Positions 54,882 through 62,647 of a stretch of 64,000 bases of DNA are shown piece by piece. Below the pieces are notes generated by a model. That model made no database searches and was not told where the DNA came from. It saw only the letters and a program-made list of their open reading frames with translations. Made by a program: the position numbers and the translations under genes. This DNA comes from Deltaproteobacteria bacterium (GTDB taxonomy: Bacteria; Desulfobacterota; Binatia; UBA9968), in contig VGTH01000024.1 in assembly GCA_016874755.1 (NCBI GenBank), positions 20,366-84,365 of the forward strand, written 5' to 3'. Numbering within the stretch: position 1 is the first letter of the stretch; every line of letters begins with the position of its first letter.

Positions 54882-54895
54882 GAATTCGGAGGCAC

Positions 54896-55053
54896 TCACC
54901 GCGGAGACGCCGAGTACGCTGAGTTCGGAAAAAGATAGAACCACGAAACACACGAAAATCACGAAAATATCCTGAGTTGTTTCGTGATTTGCGGGTGCTT
55001 CGTGGTTTCTTCTTGATTCTGATCTCTGTGCCCTCAGCGGCTCTGTGGTGAAT
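54896..55053. repeat. Intergenic palindrome, CACCGCGGAG type, carrying a second palindrome inside it (copy 5)
   Basis: Outer arms: CTCACCGCGGAGACGCCGAG with TACGCTGAGTTCGG on the left and TCTCTGTGCCCTCAGCGGC with TCTGTGGTGAAT on the right. Inside the outer copy, at 54939-55008, a second inverted repeat has arms AACCACGAAACACACGAAAA and TTTCGTGATTTGCGGGTGCT with TCGTGGTTT. The gap is just upstream of the amidohydrolase start. Confidence 0.85.
54939..55008. repeat. Inner palindrome nested in copy 5 (ACCACGAAACACACG type)
   Basis: Left arm 54939-54967 and right arm 54980-55008 are imperfect complements in A/T-rich context. It interrupts the outer palindrome exactly at its central spacer, after the GTTCGG element shared by the other copies. 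Confidence 0.75.
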
Positions 55054-55069
55054 CTTCCGAGGAGGATTC

Positions 55070-56293
55070 ATGGCAACCCTGAAAATGAAATATGGCGTTA
55101 TCTCCGCTGACGATCACGTCCAAGAAGCGCCTGACGTGTGGACGAAGCGAATGTCCAAAGCTAAATTCGGCGATGACATCCCGCACATCGTCACTTTGCC
55201 GGATGGCAGCCAGACCTGGGCGCTCGGTGGCAATGCGCAGGGGTTTGGCGGCTTGGCGCGCATCTCCGGCGTCAACGCCAAAGTGCGCACTTGGGACGAT
55301 GTTCCGGCGTCCACTTACCTCGCCAAGGATCGCCTGAAGATTCTCGACGAAGAAGAAGTCGACGCCTCGGTGCTCTTTCCCAACATCATCGGCATCACCA
55401 ATCAGAATTTCCAGAAAGAGGGCAGCGAGGAGTTTCGCTTGGCGTGCATTCGCGCCTACAACGACTGGCTTATTGAAGAGTGGCAAGATTATTCGCCAAG
55501 GTTTATCGCGCAGTGCGTGACGCCGATGTGGGATGTGAAGCTGTGCGTCGAAGAAATCCAGCGCGCGGTCAAACGCGGCCACAAAGCGCTGGCCTGGCAC
55601 GGCGCGCCGCACGTGCTCGGCTTGAAACACTTCAACGATCCCTATTGGTATCCGGTCTTCGAGACCTGCTGCGACTTGGATGTGCCGCTGTGCTTGCACT
55701 CCACCGCTTTGCCAGCATTGCCATCGTGGCCCTCGCTGGAGCCCGGTGCCAGGCTGGCGCTAGGTGTGTCGATGACGTTTGTCAGCCATATGGAAATCGT
55801 GTCGAATATTCTCTACTCCGGCGTGTTTGAAAAATTTCCCAAGCTAAAAACCATCAGCGTCGAAAGCGGCGTGGGCTGGCTGGCCTATCTATTGGAAGAG
55901 CTGGACCATGAGTTCGACGAGCGCAAAGTCGCTCAAAACACGACCCTCACGAAGAAGCCCAGCCAAGTTTTTAGCGCCAACATGTGGGCGACGTTTTGGC
56001 ATGAACGCCACGGCATCCGCAGCGTCGATGAAATTGGCGTCGACAAGATCATGTATTCAACGGACTATCCGCACGGCACGACCACCTGGCCCAAATCGAT
56101 CTGGTGCCGGACTCATTCGCTACAGGATGTGGAATCGGTCGAGGACCGAAAAAAAATCCTGATGGACAACGCCATCGCGCTCTTCAAGCTCGACGTCGAC
56201 AAGTCACACATCGAACAACCGCTGTACAAACCCGGCCCGATCAAAGTCGGGCCGATGCCGGAGGTCATCAAGCCGGAGAAGGCGAGTGTGTGA
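55070..56293 (+). CDS. Amidohydrolase 2 (PF04909) family protein
   Basis: A 407-residue TIM-barrel protein. Metal-site segments are VISADDHVQEAPDVW, the middle His in VPLCLHSTALP, SVESGVGWLAYLLEELDHEF and KIMYSTDYPHGTTTWPKS. The ATG at 55070 has GAGGAGG upstream. It resembles the amidohydrolase at 24501 but is longer and clearly a separate subfamily. It is probably a hydrolase or decarboxylase of aromatic or cyclic acids. It is the last host-like gene before the accessory segment. Confidence 0.88.
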   Translation: MATLKMKYGVISADDHVQEAPDVWTKRMSKAKFGDDIPHIVTLPDGSQTWALGGNAQGFGGLARISGVNAKVRTWDDVPASTYLAKDRLKILDEEEVDASVLFPNIIGITNQNFQKEGSEEFRLACIRAYNDWLIEEWQDYSPRFIAQCVTPMWDVKLCVEEIQRAVKRGHKALAWHGAPHVLGLKHFNDPYWYPVFETCCDLDVPLCLHSTALPALPSWPSLEPGARLALGVSMTFVSHMEIVSNILYSGVFEKFPKLKTISVESGVGWLAYLLEELDHEFDERKVAQNTTLTKKPSQVFSANMWATFWHERHGIRSVDEIGVDKIMYSTDYPHGTTTWPKSIWCRTHSLQDVESVEDRKKILMDNAIALFKLDVDKSHIEQPLYKPGPIKVGPMPEVIKPEKASV

Positions 56294-56323
56294 GAAGCAA
56301 CGCAACCCAATGCAGCCGGAGAA

Positions 56324-56611
56324 TCAATGTCTACCTGCGGCAGACCTACATCGGCGTAAGGACCTTAGAAGTCTGAGAAACTCACCGGCGAGCGGTGTCA
56401 GCGGCCGCTCTCTACTGTAGACGATCCTTTGATCAACCGTGAGGTCGATGGGAAATTTGATGGCTTTGAGCTTTCCTGTGCGTAGCTCCTCGGTAACCGT
56501 ATCTCGATAGACGATCCCGATTCCGGCTCCTGCCCGAACCAACGACTTGAGTGCAGCCACACGCACACAGGGACCACTGGACGCGAGTTCTACCTGGGGC
56601 ACGTCGACCAA
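56324..56611 (-). pseudogene. LysR-family regulator, C-terminal relic
   Basis: About 90 codons encode only the end of a LysR effector-binding domain: ALKSLVRAGAGIGIVYRDTV, EELRTGKLKAI, and a normal stop at 56324. The DNA-binding N-terminus and most of the effector domain are missing. Toward its 5' end the frame runs to about 56600, where RHS-like sequence begins on the opposite strand. The join is therefore a breakpoint that removed the regulator. Confidence 0.7.
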
Positions 56612-57199
56612 TCACTACGGATACTACATGCCGCAAGGTGCAGGAGGACCGGCATTTCCGGTCGTTACAACCTGGCGCACCGAGCAGCATGGGACGGGAA
56701 ATTATATCTGGGCTGAGCAATATCACGATGGTTTGGGTCGGGTGCGGCTGACCCAGCGTGAATACAGCACGCCTGGTTCTATCATAGTCACTGTCGCCAA
56801 CTACAACTCGCGCGCACACACATCGTTACCAACGAGAGCGGTAGCAAGGTTCAGCGCAACGAGTATGCCCCATGGGGCACTTCATCCGTCTCCGAAGGCG
56901 CGACACCCGGCAGCCCAGCCAACACCGAACTGACCCACCGCTTCACCGGTCAAGAGCTCGACCCAGAAAGCGGTCTCTATTACTACGGCGGCCGCTATTA
57001 CGATGCGGAGCTCGGCCGCTTCATCAGCCCCGACCCGTTTGTTCAGGACCCCGAAGACCCGCAGAATCTGAACCGGTACAGCTATGTTCTGAACAACCCG
57101 CAGAGTTACATCGATCCGAGCGGGTACGCTTCGGTTTCCCTCACGAAAATTCTTAACATCATTCGTTTTGCTACCGCAGTCATTGGCGGAATCGCGGGG
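56590..57199 (+). pseudogene. RHS/SpvB-like toxin gene, internally deleted
   Basis: Two RHS segments are present in different frames. From about 56590 to 56815 the frame reads HGTGNYIWAEQYHDGLGRVR and VANYNSR, typical of the middle of SpvB/TcdB-like RHS proteins. From about 56819 a second frame reads IVTNESGSKVQRNEYAPWGT and then the RHS-associated core ELDPESGLYYYGGRYYDAEL, SPDPFVQDPE and YSYVLNNPQSYIDPSGY. A full-length relative has several hundred residues between these parts. Thus an out-of-frame deletion joined them. The core runs in frame into the deaminase domain at 57200. Confidence 0.75.
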
Positions 57200-57868
57200 A
57201 TGGTGGAAGCTAACATGCTAGAATTTCAGACACATAACCAGGCGCTTCTTGATTTCAACAACCAAATGATTCAAAAGAATGCCGCCGAATTGGCGTATTT
57301 GAGGTGTGACGTAGATTGTGGTGCGCTGTTTACAGAATTTAGTAATCTTCCAGCGCCACAGATGCCGTCCGCAGGTTTTGGTGCAGGCGTCGGAGGTGGA
57401 TCGAGTTTTCACGGTACAGCACTGTATACGGCGTACGCGTTAGAATACGGATCTGGTGTGCCCTCGGCAAGAACTCAGGAGTTCATTCGTGGCGTACAAA
57501 GTGGCAATATCCCAGTAACAAGCTCGGCTGGCGCCGTCGCCAAGACAGCAGGACATCACCAAGCAAACGTAACACTTAGAAATGCAGAAGGTAGGGTAAT
57601 ACATCGTGGTAGGGTGGTCAGCGGAAACATGACGGATGAGGAGAAAGCCCTTGGTTTTCCAAAGAACACGTTAGCGTCTCACACTGAAGCGCGTGCCATC
57701 CGCAATACACCCTTAAGGCCAGGCGAGTCGTTAACAATAACTGGTCAAAAGCCGCCGTGTCCCGTTTGCAAAGGAACTATGAATAAGGCTGCGAAAGAAT
57801 CAGGGGCTGTGATAAGGTATCAATGGCGTGAGGGTGGCCAAACACATAGGTGGTATGCAGGAGAATAA
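57200..57868 (+). CDS. C-terminal RHS toxin domain, deaminase-like (HxE...PCxxC)
   Basis: Continuing in frame from the RHS core, 222 codons from the ATG at 57200 form a non-repeat toxin tip. Its end has the zinc-deaminase signature H161-x-E163 (SHTEARAIRN) and C187-x-x-C190 (KPPCPVCKGTM). This layout is that of the deaminase toxins, closest by eye to the Pput_2613-type, with the DddA-like type as an alternative. The region is AT-rich relative to its neighbours, and low in RHS-type repeats. The domain appears complete although the RHS body is damaged; whether it is still expressed, by an internal start, is unknown. Confidence 0.7.
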   Translation: MVEANMLEFQTHNQALLDFNNQMIQKNAAELAYLRCDVDCGALFTEFSNLPAPQMPSAGFGAGVGGGSSFHGTALYTAYALEYGSGVPSARTQEFIRGVQSGNIPVTSSAGAVAKTAGHHQANVTLRNAEGRVIHRGRVVSGNMTDEEKALGFPKNTLASHTEARAIRNTPLRPGESLTITGQKPPCPVCKGTMNKAAKESGAVIRYQWREGGQTHRWYAGE

Positions 57869-57885
57869 CGTGTAAGGGAGAAGCC

Positions 57886-58245
57886 ATGGATTTTATTGCA
57901 AACGTAGCAAATTTTTCTGTGGACGATTCTGCATTAACCGTAGCCTTCGCCGACGATCGAGAAGATCCCCAAGATTATGTAATCCTATCTGTAGCGGCGC
58001 AGGAAAGTGAACAGGACCGAAAACTTGGTTTAGAAGGGGTTTACCTTGAGTTGTGTGCCGAGGGTCGGGGTGGGTATAAACTAATAGAGTCAATAATAAC
58101 AGAAAACAACAAGGTGCAGATTCAGTTAGATCCCAGCCTTGCAAAGAAGAATGATTTGCCCTTGGAAATTCTGATTACTGTCAAACCTGCAATTACCACA
58201 GAAGTTTACGCGGGGATTTCAGAAATCGTTAGGCGCTTGCGTTGA
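57886..58245 (+). CDS. Probable immunity protein, Imm10-like
   Basis: A 119-residue acidic cytosolic protein 17 bases after the toxin. The ATG at 57886 has AAGGGAG upstream, a good ribosome site of its own. The pattern DDSALTVAFADDREDPQDYV, KLGLEGVYLEL, and the C-terminal DPSLAKKNDLPLEILITVK resembles Imm10-family immunity proteins, though this is by eye. It would neutralise the deaminase. Codon use is AT-rich like the toxin, unlike the genes to either side. Confidence 0.6.
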   Translation: MDFIANVANFSVDDSALTVAFADDREDPQDYVILSVAAQESEQDRKLGLEGVYLELCAEGRGGYKLIESIITENNKVQIQLDPSLAKKNDLPLEILITVKPAITTEVYAGISEIVRRLR

Positions 58246-58704
58246 ATAATAGTCAAGGGACGCATTTAGGAACGCGGCCCCCAGATGTGTAAACAGTGCG
58301 TAGTTGATATAATTGATCAAAATCGATAGCCAGCCTGGGACACTGGGGAGCCATAAGGGGAGCCCTCAGTGTCAGGGTTGAATATATTATTTTATCGGAT
58401 TTTAAGATCGTCTTACCGATGACACAGGATCCAATTTAGGTGTTTCCTAGCTCGATGAACTCCACCCTGACTCAAAAGTGCGACGCAGTTGAGTGAAATG
58501 ACTGAGTAACTAAAACCGCGCGCGTCTATTTATACCTGCTTCGCCGATTGCTCTTGCCATTGCTCGATTCGAGGTTTCGAGAATTCCTGAAACGTCGAAT
58601 CGAAAAGAGAGACACTTCAAAGATCGGGTGCGTATCTGCAATTCAATTCGAGGGTGCAGGAAAATAGGGTCAGCATGAATGAGTGAATGGCGACCACGCT
58701 GCAT
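58246..58704. other. AT-rich non-coding interval after the toxin-immunity pair
   Basis: No coding signal recognised in about 460 bases. It contains a hairpin (58334-58377: GACACTG pairing with CAGTGTC around a purine-rich loop) that could slow or end transcription from the immunity gene. The remainder is moderately AT-rich and ends at the methyltransferase stop. Confidence 0.5.
58334..58377 (+). other. Hairpin after the immunity gene, possible terminator
   Basis: CCTGGGACACTGGGG and CCCTCAGTGTCAGGG are near-complementary arms around a purine-rich loop, followed by an AT-rich stretch but no uninterrupted T-tract. Confidence 0.4.
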
Positions 58705-59436
58705 TTATCTGCCGGGCTGGCGACGATTCATTAACGTTACGCGGATGTCGGCGGTCTTCCAGAAACCCAAGGCTTTGTCCGCGTAAGCTCCGTTGTCTTC
58801 AGTGCACCCTTCGTTGATCAGATAAATTGGCTTGGGCAGTGCAATCGGTGGCCGTTCAAGGTTCAGGGCACGCCATTGTCCCGTGACGATGTCTCGATTG
58901 CGGGTCCGGTCGGTAAACGTGGTCGCGGCGACGTATTGAAACTCACCGGCGCAGAGATTTTCCAAGGCACGGAAAACATCGGCGAAAGAAAAATGCACCA
59001 GGCAATCGCGGCAGAGCAGCAGATCTGCTTGTGGCAACGGGTCCTTGGTTAGATCCAAGCGTACGAATCGACGTCCCGCGCTGCCGTACGAACGGGTATT
59101 CGCCGCGACGATCGCTTCGACAATATCCGCGCCGGTATAGTCGATGTTCGACCGATCGAGTTCTTTCATCCAGGAAAATTCACCGCAGGGAATGTCTAGT
59201 ATCGACGAGATCGCGAAGCCTCTCAGAAACAGCGGTAACTGCTGTACCAAAGTCCGGGTTTGAGCGACGTCCGACCCGGTTCCTGACGCCGAGAATGCTC
59301 CGCCCCACGCCTTGGTCTCGTAAATCTGGGTGATGACCTGGTCGATGTCCTTGGACATCAGCTGGTAGCCGCGCAGCGTGCTCAATGCGGCCGATAGGAC
59401 AGGAATCTTCTTGGCGATGGCTTTAAGAGTTGGCAC
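58705..59436 (-). CDS. SAM-dependent methyltransferase, class I
   Basis: A 243-residue soluble methyltransferase. The SAM-binding motif I is ISSILDIPCGEFSWMKELD, motif II is YTGADIVEAIVAANTRSYG, and VRLDLTKDPLPQADLLLCRDCLVHFSF follows. The variant motif PCGEF and the RDCLVHF block are typical of a small-molecule or glycan methyltransferase group often found beside glycosyltransferases; none is near. No operon partner is obvious: 33 bases separate it from the MaoC-like gene upstream on the same strand. Confidence 0.82.
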   Translation of the reverse strand: MPTLKAIAKKIPVLSAALSTLRGYQLMSKDIDQVITQIYETKAWGGAFSASGTGSDVAQTRTLVQQLPLFLRGFAISSILDIPCGEFSWMKELDRSNIDYTGADIVEAIVAANTRSYGSAGRRFVRLDLTKDPLPQADLLLCRDCLVHFSFADVFRALENLCAGEFQYVAATTFTDRTRNRDIVTGQWRALNLERPPIALPKPIYLINEGCTEDNGAYADKALGFWKTADIRVTLMNRRQPGR

Positions 59437-59469
59437 GTCAAAGTGTCTTTGCGCAACTCATGGCGCGAC

Positions 59470-59958
59470 TTATCTGCCGCCTTGGCTCTGCCGAGAGAGG
59501 ACGAAGTTCACCATCTTCATGCTCATCACCACGTCTTTTTTCTGATTGAGCACTTCGATAGATGTGCGCACGATGCCGCGGTCGGGGCGCGACTCGGAGC
59601 GGCGCGCTTCCAAGACGGTCGCGCGCACCGACAGCACGTCGCCGGGGAAGACCGGTTTGGGCCAACGCAGCTCGTCGCCGCCCGGCGAGCCCAAGTTGGC
59701 GACGCTCGACAAATAATTCTCCACGTAAACCCGCATCATCAGCGCCGCGGTGTGCCAGCCGCTGGCGATGACGCCGCCGTAGAGGCTGTGCTTCGCCGCT
59801 TCTTTGTCGGTGTGATAGGAGAGCGGCACATAGCGCTCGCCGAAGTCGATGACTTCTTGTTCATCGACGGCGATGGCGCCGAATTCATGCACCGCGCCGG
59901 GAATGTAGTCTTCAAAGTAGCGGTCGTCGGGGGTTGTGGTGAAGGATGAACTGCTCAT
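59470..59958 (-). CDS. MaoC-like (R)-hydratase family protein
   Basis: A 162-residue hot-dog-fold protein. ATG 59958 gives the N-terminus SSSSFTTTPDDRYFEDYIPG, and the hydratase motif is present as YFEDYIPGAVHEFGAIAVDEQEVIDFGERYVP, with ASGWHTAALMMRVYVENYL and the typical MKMVNFVLSR end. It probably acts on enoyl-CoA esters. An upstream in-frame start would overlap the toxin gene and is not used. It follows the toxin stop by 14 bases. Confidence 0.85.
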   Translation of the reverse strand: MSSSSFTTTPDDRYFEDYIPGAVHEFGAIAVDEQEVIDFGERYVPLSYHTDKEAAKHSLYGGVIASGWHTAALMMRVYVENYLSSVANLGSPGGDELRWPKPVFPGDVLSVRATVLEARRSESRPDRGIVRTSIEVLNQKKDVVMSMKMVNFVLSRQSQGGR

Positions 59959-59972
59959 ATTACGCAACCGCA

Positions 59973-60284
59973 CTATTCTACTCGGTCGCGCCAGTAACCA
60001 GGTCTGCGGCTCTGGTGTGCAAACGCGACAATCCAAATATCTTCTTGTTCGATGAAAATAATAGAATAAGGAAAGCGTTTGACGAAAACCTGACGCGCGC
60101 CGAGCGATAGCGGAACAGTTAAAACCGGTGCTGCCGCTTGCGGAGCCTCGATAAGGCGCTCCATGGCGTCAGCGATGGCACTGCGGGATTCCTGGCCCAG
60201 ACCCGTGCGTTGACGTTCGTACCAGCGTGCGGCAGCAATCAGCTCGTCCTCGGCTTCGGTAAGGACGACGACTTGTCTGCTCAT
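59973..60284 (-). CDS. ParE/RelE-type toxin
   Basis: A 103-residue toxin-fold protein: VVVLTEAEDELIAAARWYER, then the strand pair RQVFVKRFPYSIIFIEQED and the end HQSRRPGYWRDRVE. This layout is that of the ParE branch of the ParE/RelE superfamily. The ATG overlaps the antitoxin stop by 4 bases. The target (gyrase or ribosome-bound mRNA) cannot be read. Confidence 0.88.
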   Translation of the reverse strand: MSRQVVVLTEAEDELIAAARWYERQRTGLGQESRSAIADAMERLIEAPQAAAPVLTVPLSLGARQVFVKRFPYSIIFIEQEDIWIVAFAHQSRRPGYWRDRVE

Positions 60285-60511
60285 TCGCCCGGCCGGTCAA
60301 GACGTTTTCGGACCTCCGACCATGGGCGTCCCTTTGCAGATCCTGATCGTATGCGTGCGATACGTTGCTCGATTTCGGCATTCCAGGCCGCTTCTACTTC
60401 CTGTTCAGGCTCGCCATCGAGGCTCCGAATAAGCGCGGTTGCGATCTCCGCGCGCTCGACTATGGGAAGCTGCATTACTTTAGATAGAATATCTTCTGCT
60501 GTCTTACTCAT
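60281..60511 (-). CDS. Addiction-module antitoxin (PF09720 type)
   Basis: A 76-residue protein of the putative addiction-module component family: AEDILSKVMQLPIVERAEIA at the start and EVEAAWNAEIEQRIARIRSG in the middle, the signature of this family. It precedes its toxin with a 4-base overlap, the usual order. These antitoxins lack a classic DNA-binding domain, so autoregulation is not assured. Confidence 0.88.
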   Translation of the reverse strand: MSKTAEDILSKVMQLPIVERAEIATALIRSLDGEPEQEVEAAWNAEIEQRIARIRSGSAKGRPWSEVRKRLDRPGE

Positions 60512-60561
60512 ATCGCGATGTTATCGCCATGCAGGTTAGCTGTCCAGAGATCTGACACGTC

Positions 60562-61200
60562 TTACGTTGACACTCTTGTGGCCTCCCGAGCCCTGGTGAT
60601 TCTTGCGACTTTGTTTCGGATGTCCTCTGCATGCAAAATATCGCTGATGATCGCCGCTGAATCGGCGCCCGCCTGCCAGACTTGGCTGACGTTGGTTTCG
60701 TTGATGCCGCCGATGGCGACGATGGGCAGGTTCACAGCGGCGCGAATTGCTTTGAGCATGGCCAAGCCGCGCGCCGGGTAGCCGGTGTCTTTGGTCTGCG
60801 TGCCAAACATCGGGCCGAAGCCGATGTAGTCGGCGCCGTTGTGTTCGGCCTCTTTGGCTTGCGCCAAATCGTGGGTTGAAATGCCGATGATCTTATTCGG
60901 GATGAGCTTGCGCGCGGCGTGCAGTGGCAGGTCTTCTTGGCCCAAGTGAACGCCGTCCGCTCCGCACGCAATGGCGATATCGGTTCGATCGTTCATGATA
61001 AAAGTGGATCGATAACGTTGGGTGGCCTCGCGAACCATCTTGGCCAACCCAAGAACCTCACGCGGCGGCATCGCTTTGGCGCGCAGTTGGACGATCTTGG
61101 CGCCGCCTTCGAGCAATTCCGCCAGGACCTCTTGCGGCGCGCGGCTTTTGATTTGCTCGGGGTCGAGCATGGCGTAGAGCGGCGGGAGAACCAGAGGCAT
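60562..61200 (-). CDS. thiE: Thiamine-phosphate synthase
   Basis: A 212-residue TIM-barrel enzyme that joins the thiazole and pyrimidine phosphate moieties of thiamine. Signature segments are GAKIVQLRAKAMPPREVLGL, FIMNDRTDIAIACGADGVHLGQEDLP, YIGFGPMFGTQTK and IVAIGGINETNV. The gene starts 1 base after the ntrC stop, so it is probably co-transcribed with ntrBC, an unusual pairing. No TPP riboswitch is visible because the gene has no leader of its own. Confidence 0.95.
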   Translation of the reverse strand: MPLVLPPLYAMLDPEQIKSRAPQEVLAELLEGGAKIVQLRAKAMPPREVLGLAKMVREATQRYRSTFIMNDRTDIAIACGADGVHLGQEDLPLHAARKLIPNKIIGISTHDLAQAKEAEHNGADYIGFGPMFGTQTKDTGYPARGLAMLKAIRAAVNLPIVAIGGINETNVSQVWQAGADSAAIISDILHAEDIRNKVARITRAREATRVST

Positions 61201-61201
61201 G

Positions 61202-62647
61202 TTACGTGCTCTCTTTTTTGAGCTCGATGTGGAGATCGCTGATCTTCTTGCGCAGGGTGTTGCGGTTGATGCCGAGAATCTCCGCGGCTTTGATCTGGTT
61301 GCCTTTGGTTTTTTTGAGCGTCAGCGCGATCAGCGGCCGCTCGATTCTTTCGATCACGAGGGAATAGAGGTTGTCGACGTCAACGCCTTCAGTGCGGCGG
61401 AAGTAATCTTCGAGCTTGTGGTTGATGATTTCTTCGAGGGAAAGCTGATCGATTTCCAACGTGGCCAGCGGCGCTTTGCTTTGCAACGTAAAGTCTTTTG
61501 GGAACAAGATCGGGCTCGACGACAGCACGGCGGCGCGAATCAAAGTGTTTTCAAGCTCGCGCACGTTGCCCGGCCAGGAATGCTCGTCGAGTAGCTTTTG
61601 CGCCTCCAGTGATACGCCGGAAATTTGCAGGCCCATCTCGCGGGCGATCTTATCGATGAAGTAGCCCACCAGCTGCTGGATATCGCTGCGCCGCTCGCGC
61701 AACGGCGGCAAGTAGATCGGAATGACTTTCAGGCGAAAATAGAGATCTTCGCGAAGGCGCTTTTCGCGCACGGCTTTTTCGAGGTCCTGATTGGTCGCGG
61801 CCAAAATCCGCACGTCGGCTTTGTGGACTTCGCGGCCGCCAATGCGGCTAAATTCATGATCCTGCAGGACGCGCAAAAGTTTGGTTTGCAGTTCGACCGG
61901 GATGTCGCCGACTTCGTCGAGAAATAGCGTGCCGCCTTCGGCGAGCTCGAACTTGCCGATGCGCCGATCGAGGGCGCCGGTGAAAGCGCCTTTCTCGTGG
62001 CCAAACAGCTCACTTTCCAAAAGGTCGCGGGGGATGGCCGCGCAGTTGATGGCAACGAAGGGCTGGTTCCAGCGCGGCGAGTTGTAGTGAATCGTTTTGG
62101 CGACCAGTTCTTTGCCCGTGCCGCTCTCGCCCTGGATCAGGATCGTGGTCTGGGTGTCGACCACCTGACCGATGGTCTTGTAGACCTTTTGCATCGCCGA
62201 GCTGGTGCCGATGATATTCACGCCGGGCTCGAAGCGTTTTTTTACTTCTTCCTTCAGCTCGCGAAAATCTTGGGTCAGCTTGCGGCCGTCGACGGCGCGT
62301 TTTACCAGCACCAAAACTTCGTCGAGATCGAAGGGCTTGGTGATGTAGTCGAAGGCGCCGTTTTTCATGGCGCCGATGGCGTTGCGCATGGTGTTTTGCG
62401 CGGTCATGAGAATCATCGCGGTGTCGACCCCGGCCTCTTTGAACTCTTTGAGCAGTTCCAGGCCATCGGCGTCGGGGAGTTTAATGTCCATCAGCGAGAC
62501 ATCGAAATGGGTGTTGGTGAGCAGCTGGCGCGCGCTCTCACCGCTGGCGGCCGTCTGCACCCAGTAGCCTTCGTCTTCCAGAGCCTTTTTCAAGACAAAG
62601 CGCAGCGACTCTTCGTCTTCCGTGACGAGGATTTTCCCCTGGTCCAT
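61202..62647 (-). CDS. NtrC-family sigma-54-dependent response regulator
   Basis: A 481-residue regulator. A receiver domain has the phosphoacceptor D54 ([12 protein letters not shown]). The sigma-54 AAA+ domain has GESGTGKE (Walker A) and [13 protein letters not shown], the sigma-54-contacting GAFTGA loop. The C-terminal Fis-type HTH is [24 protein letters not shown]. The ATG overlaps the histidine kinase end closely. Similarity to NtrC is by domain order; it could regulate nitrogen or another regulon. Confidence 0.92.
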   Translation of the reverse strand: MDQGKILVTEDEESLRFVLKKALEDEGYWVQTAASGESARQLLTNTHFDVSLMDIKLPDADGLELLKEFKEAGVDTAMILMTAQNTMRNAIGAMKNGAFDYITKPFDLDEVLVLVKRAVDGRKLTQDFRELKEEVKKRFEPGVNIIGTSSAMQKVYKTIGQVVDTQTTILIQGESGTGKELVAKTIHYNSPRWNQPFVAINCAAIPRDLLESELFGHEKGAFTGALDRRIGKFELAEGGTLFLDEVGDIPVELQTKLLRVLQDHEFSRIGGREVHKADVRILAATNQDLEKAVREKRLREDLYFRLKVIPIYLPPLRERRSDIQQLVGYFIDKIAREMGLQISGVSLEAQKLLDEHSWPGNVRELENTLIRAAVLSSSPILFPKDFTLQSKAPLATLEIDQLSLEEIINHKLEDYFRRTEGVDVDNLYSLVIERIERPLIALTLKKTKGNQIKAAEILGINRNTLRKKISDLHIELKKEST

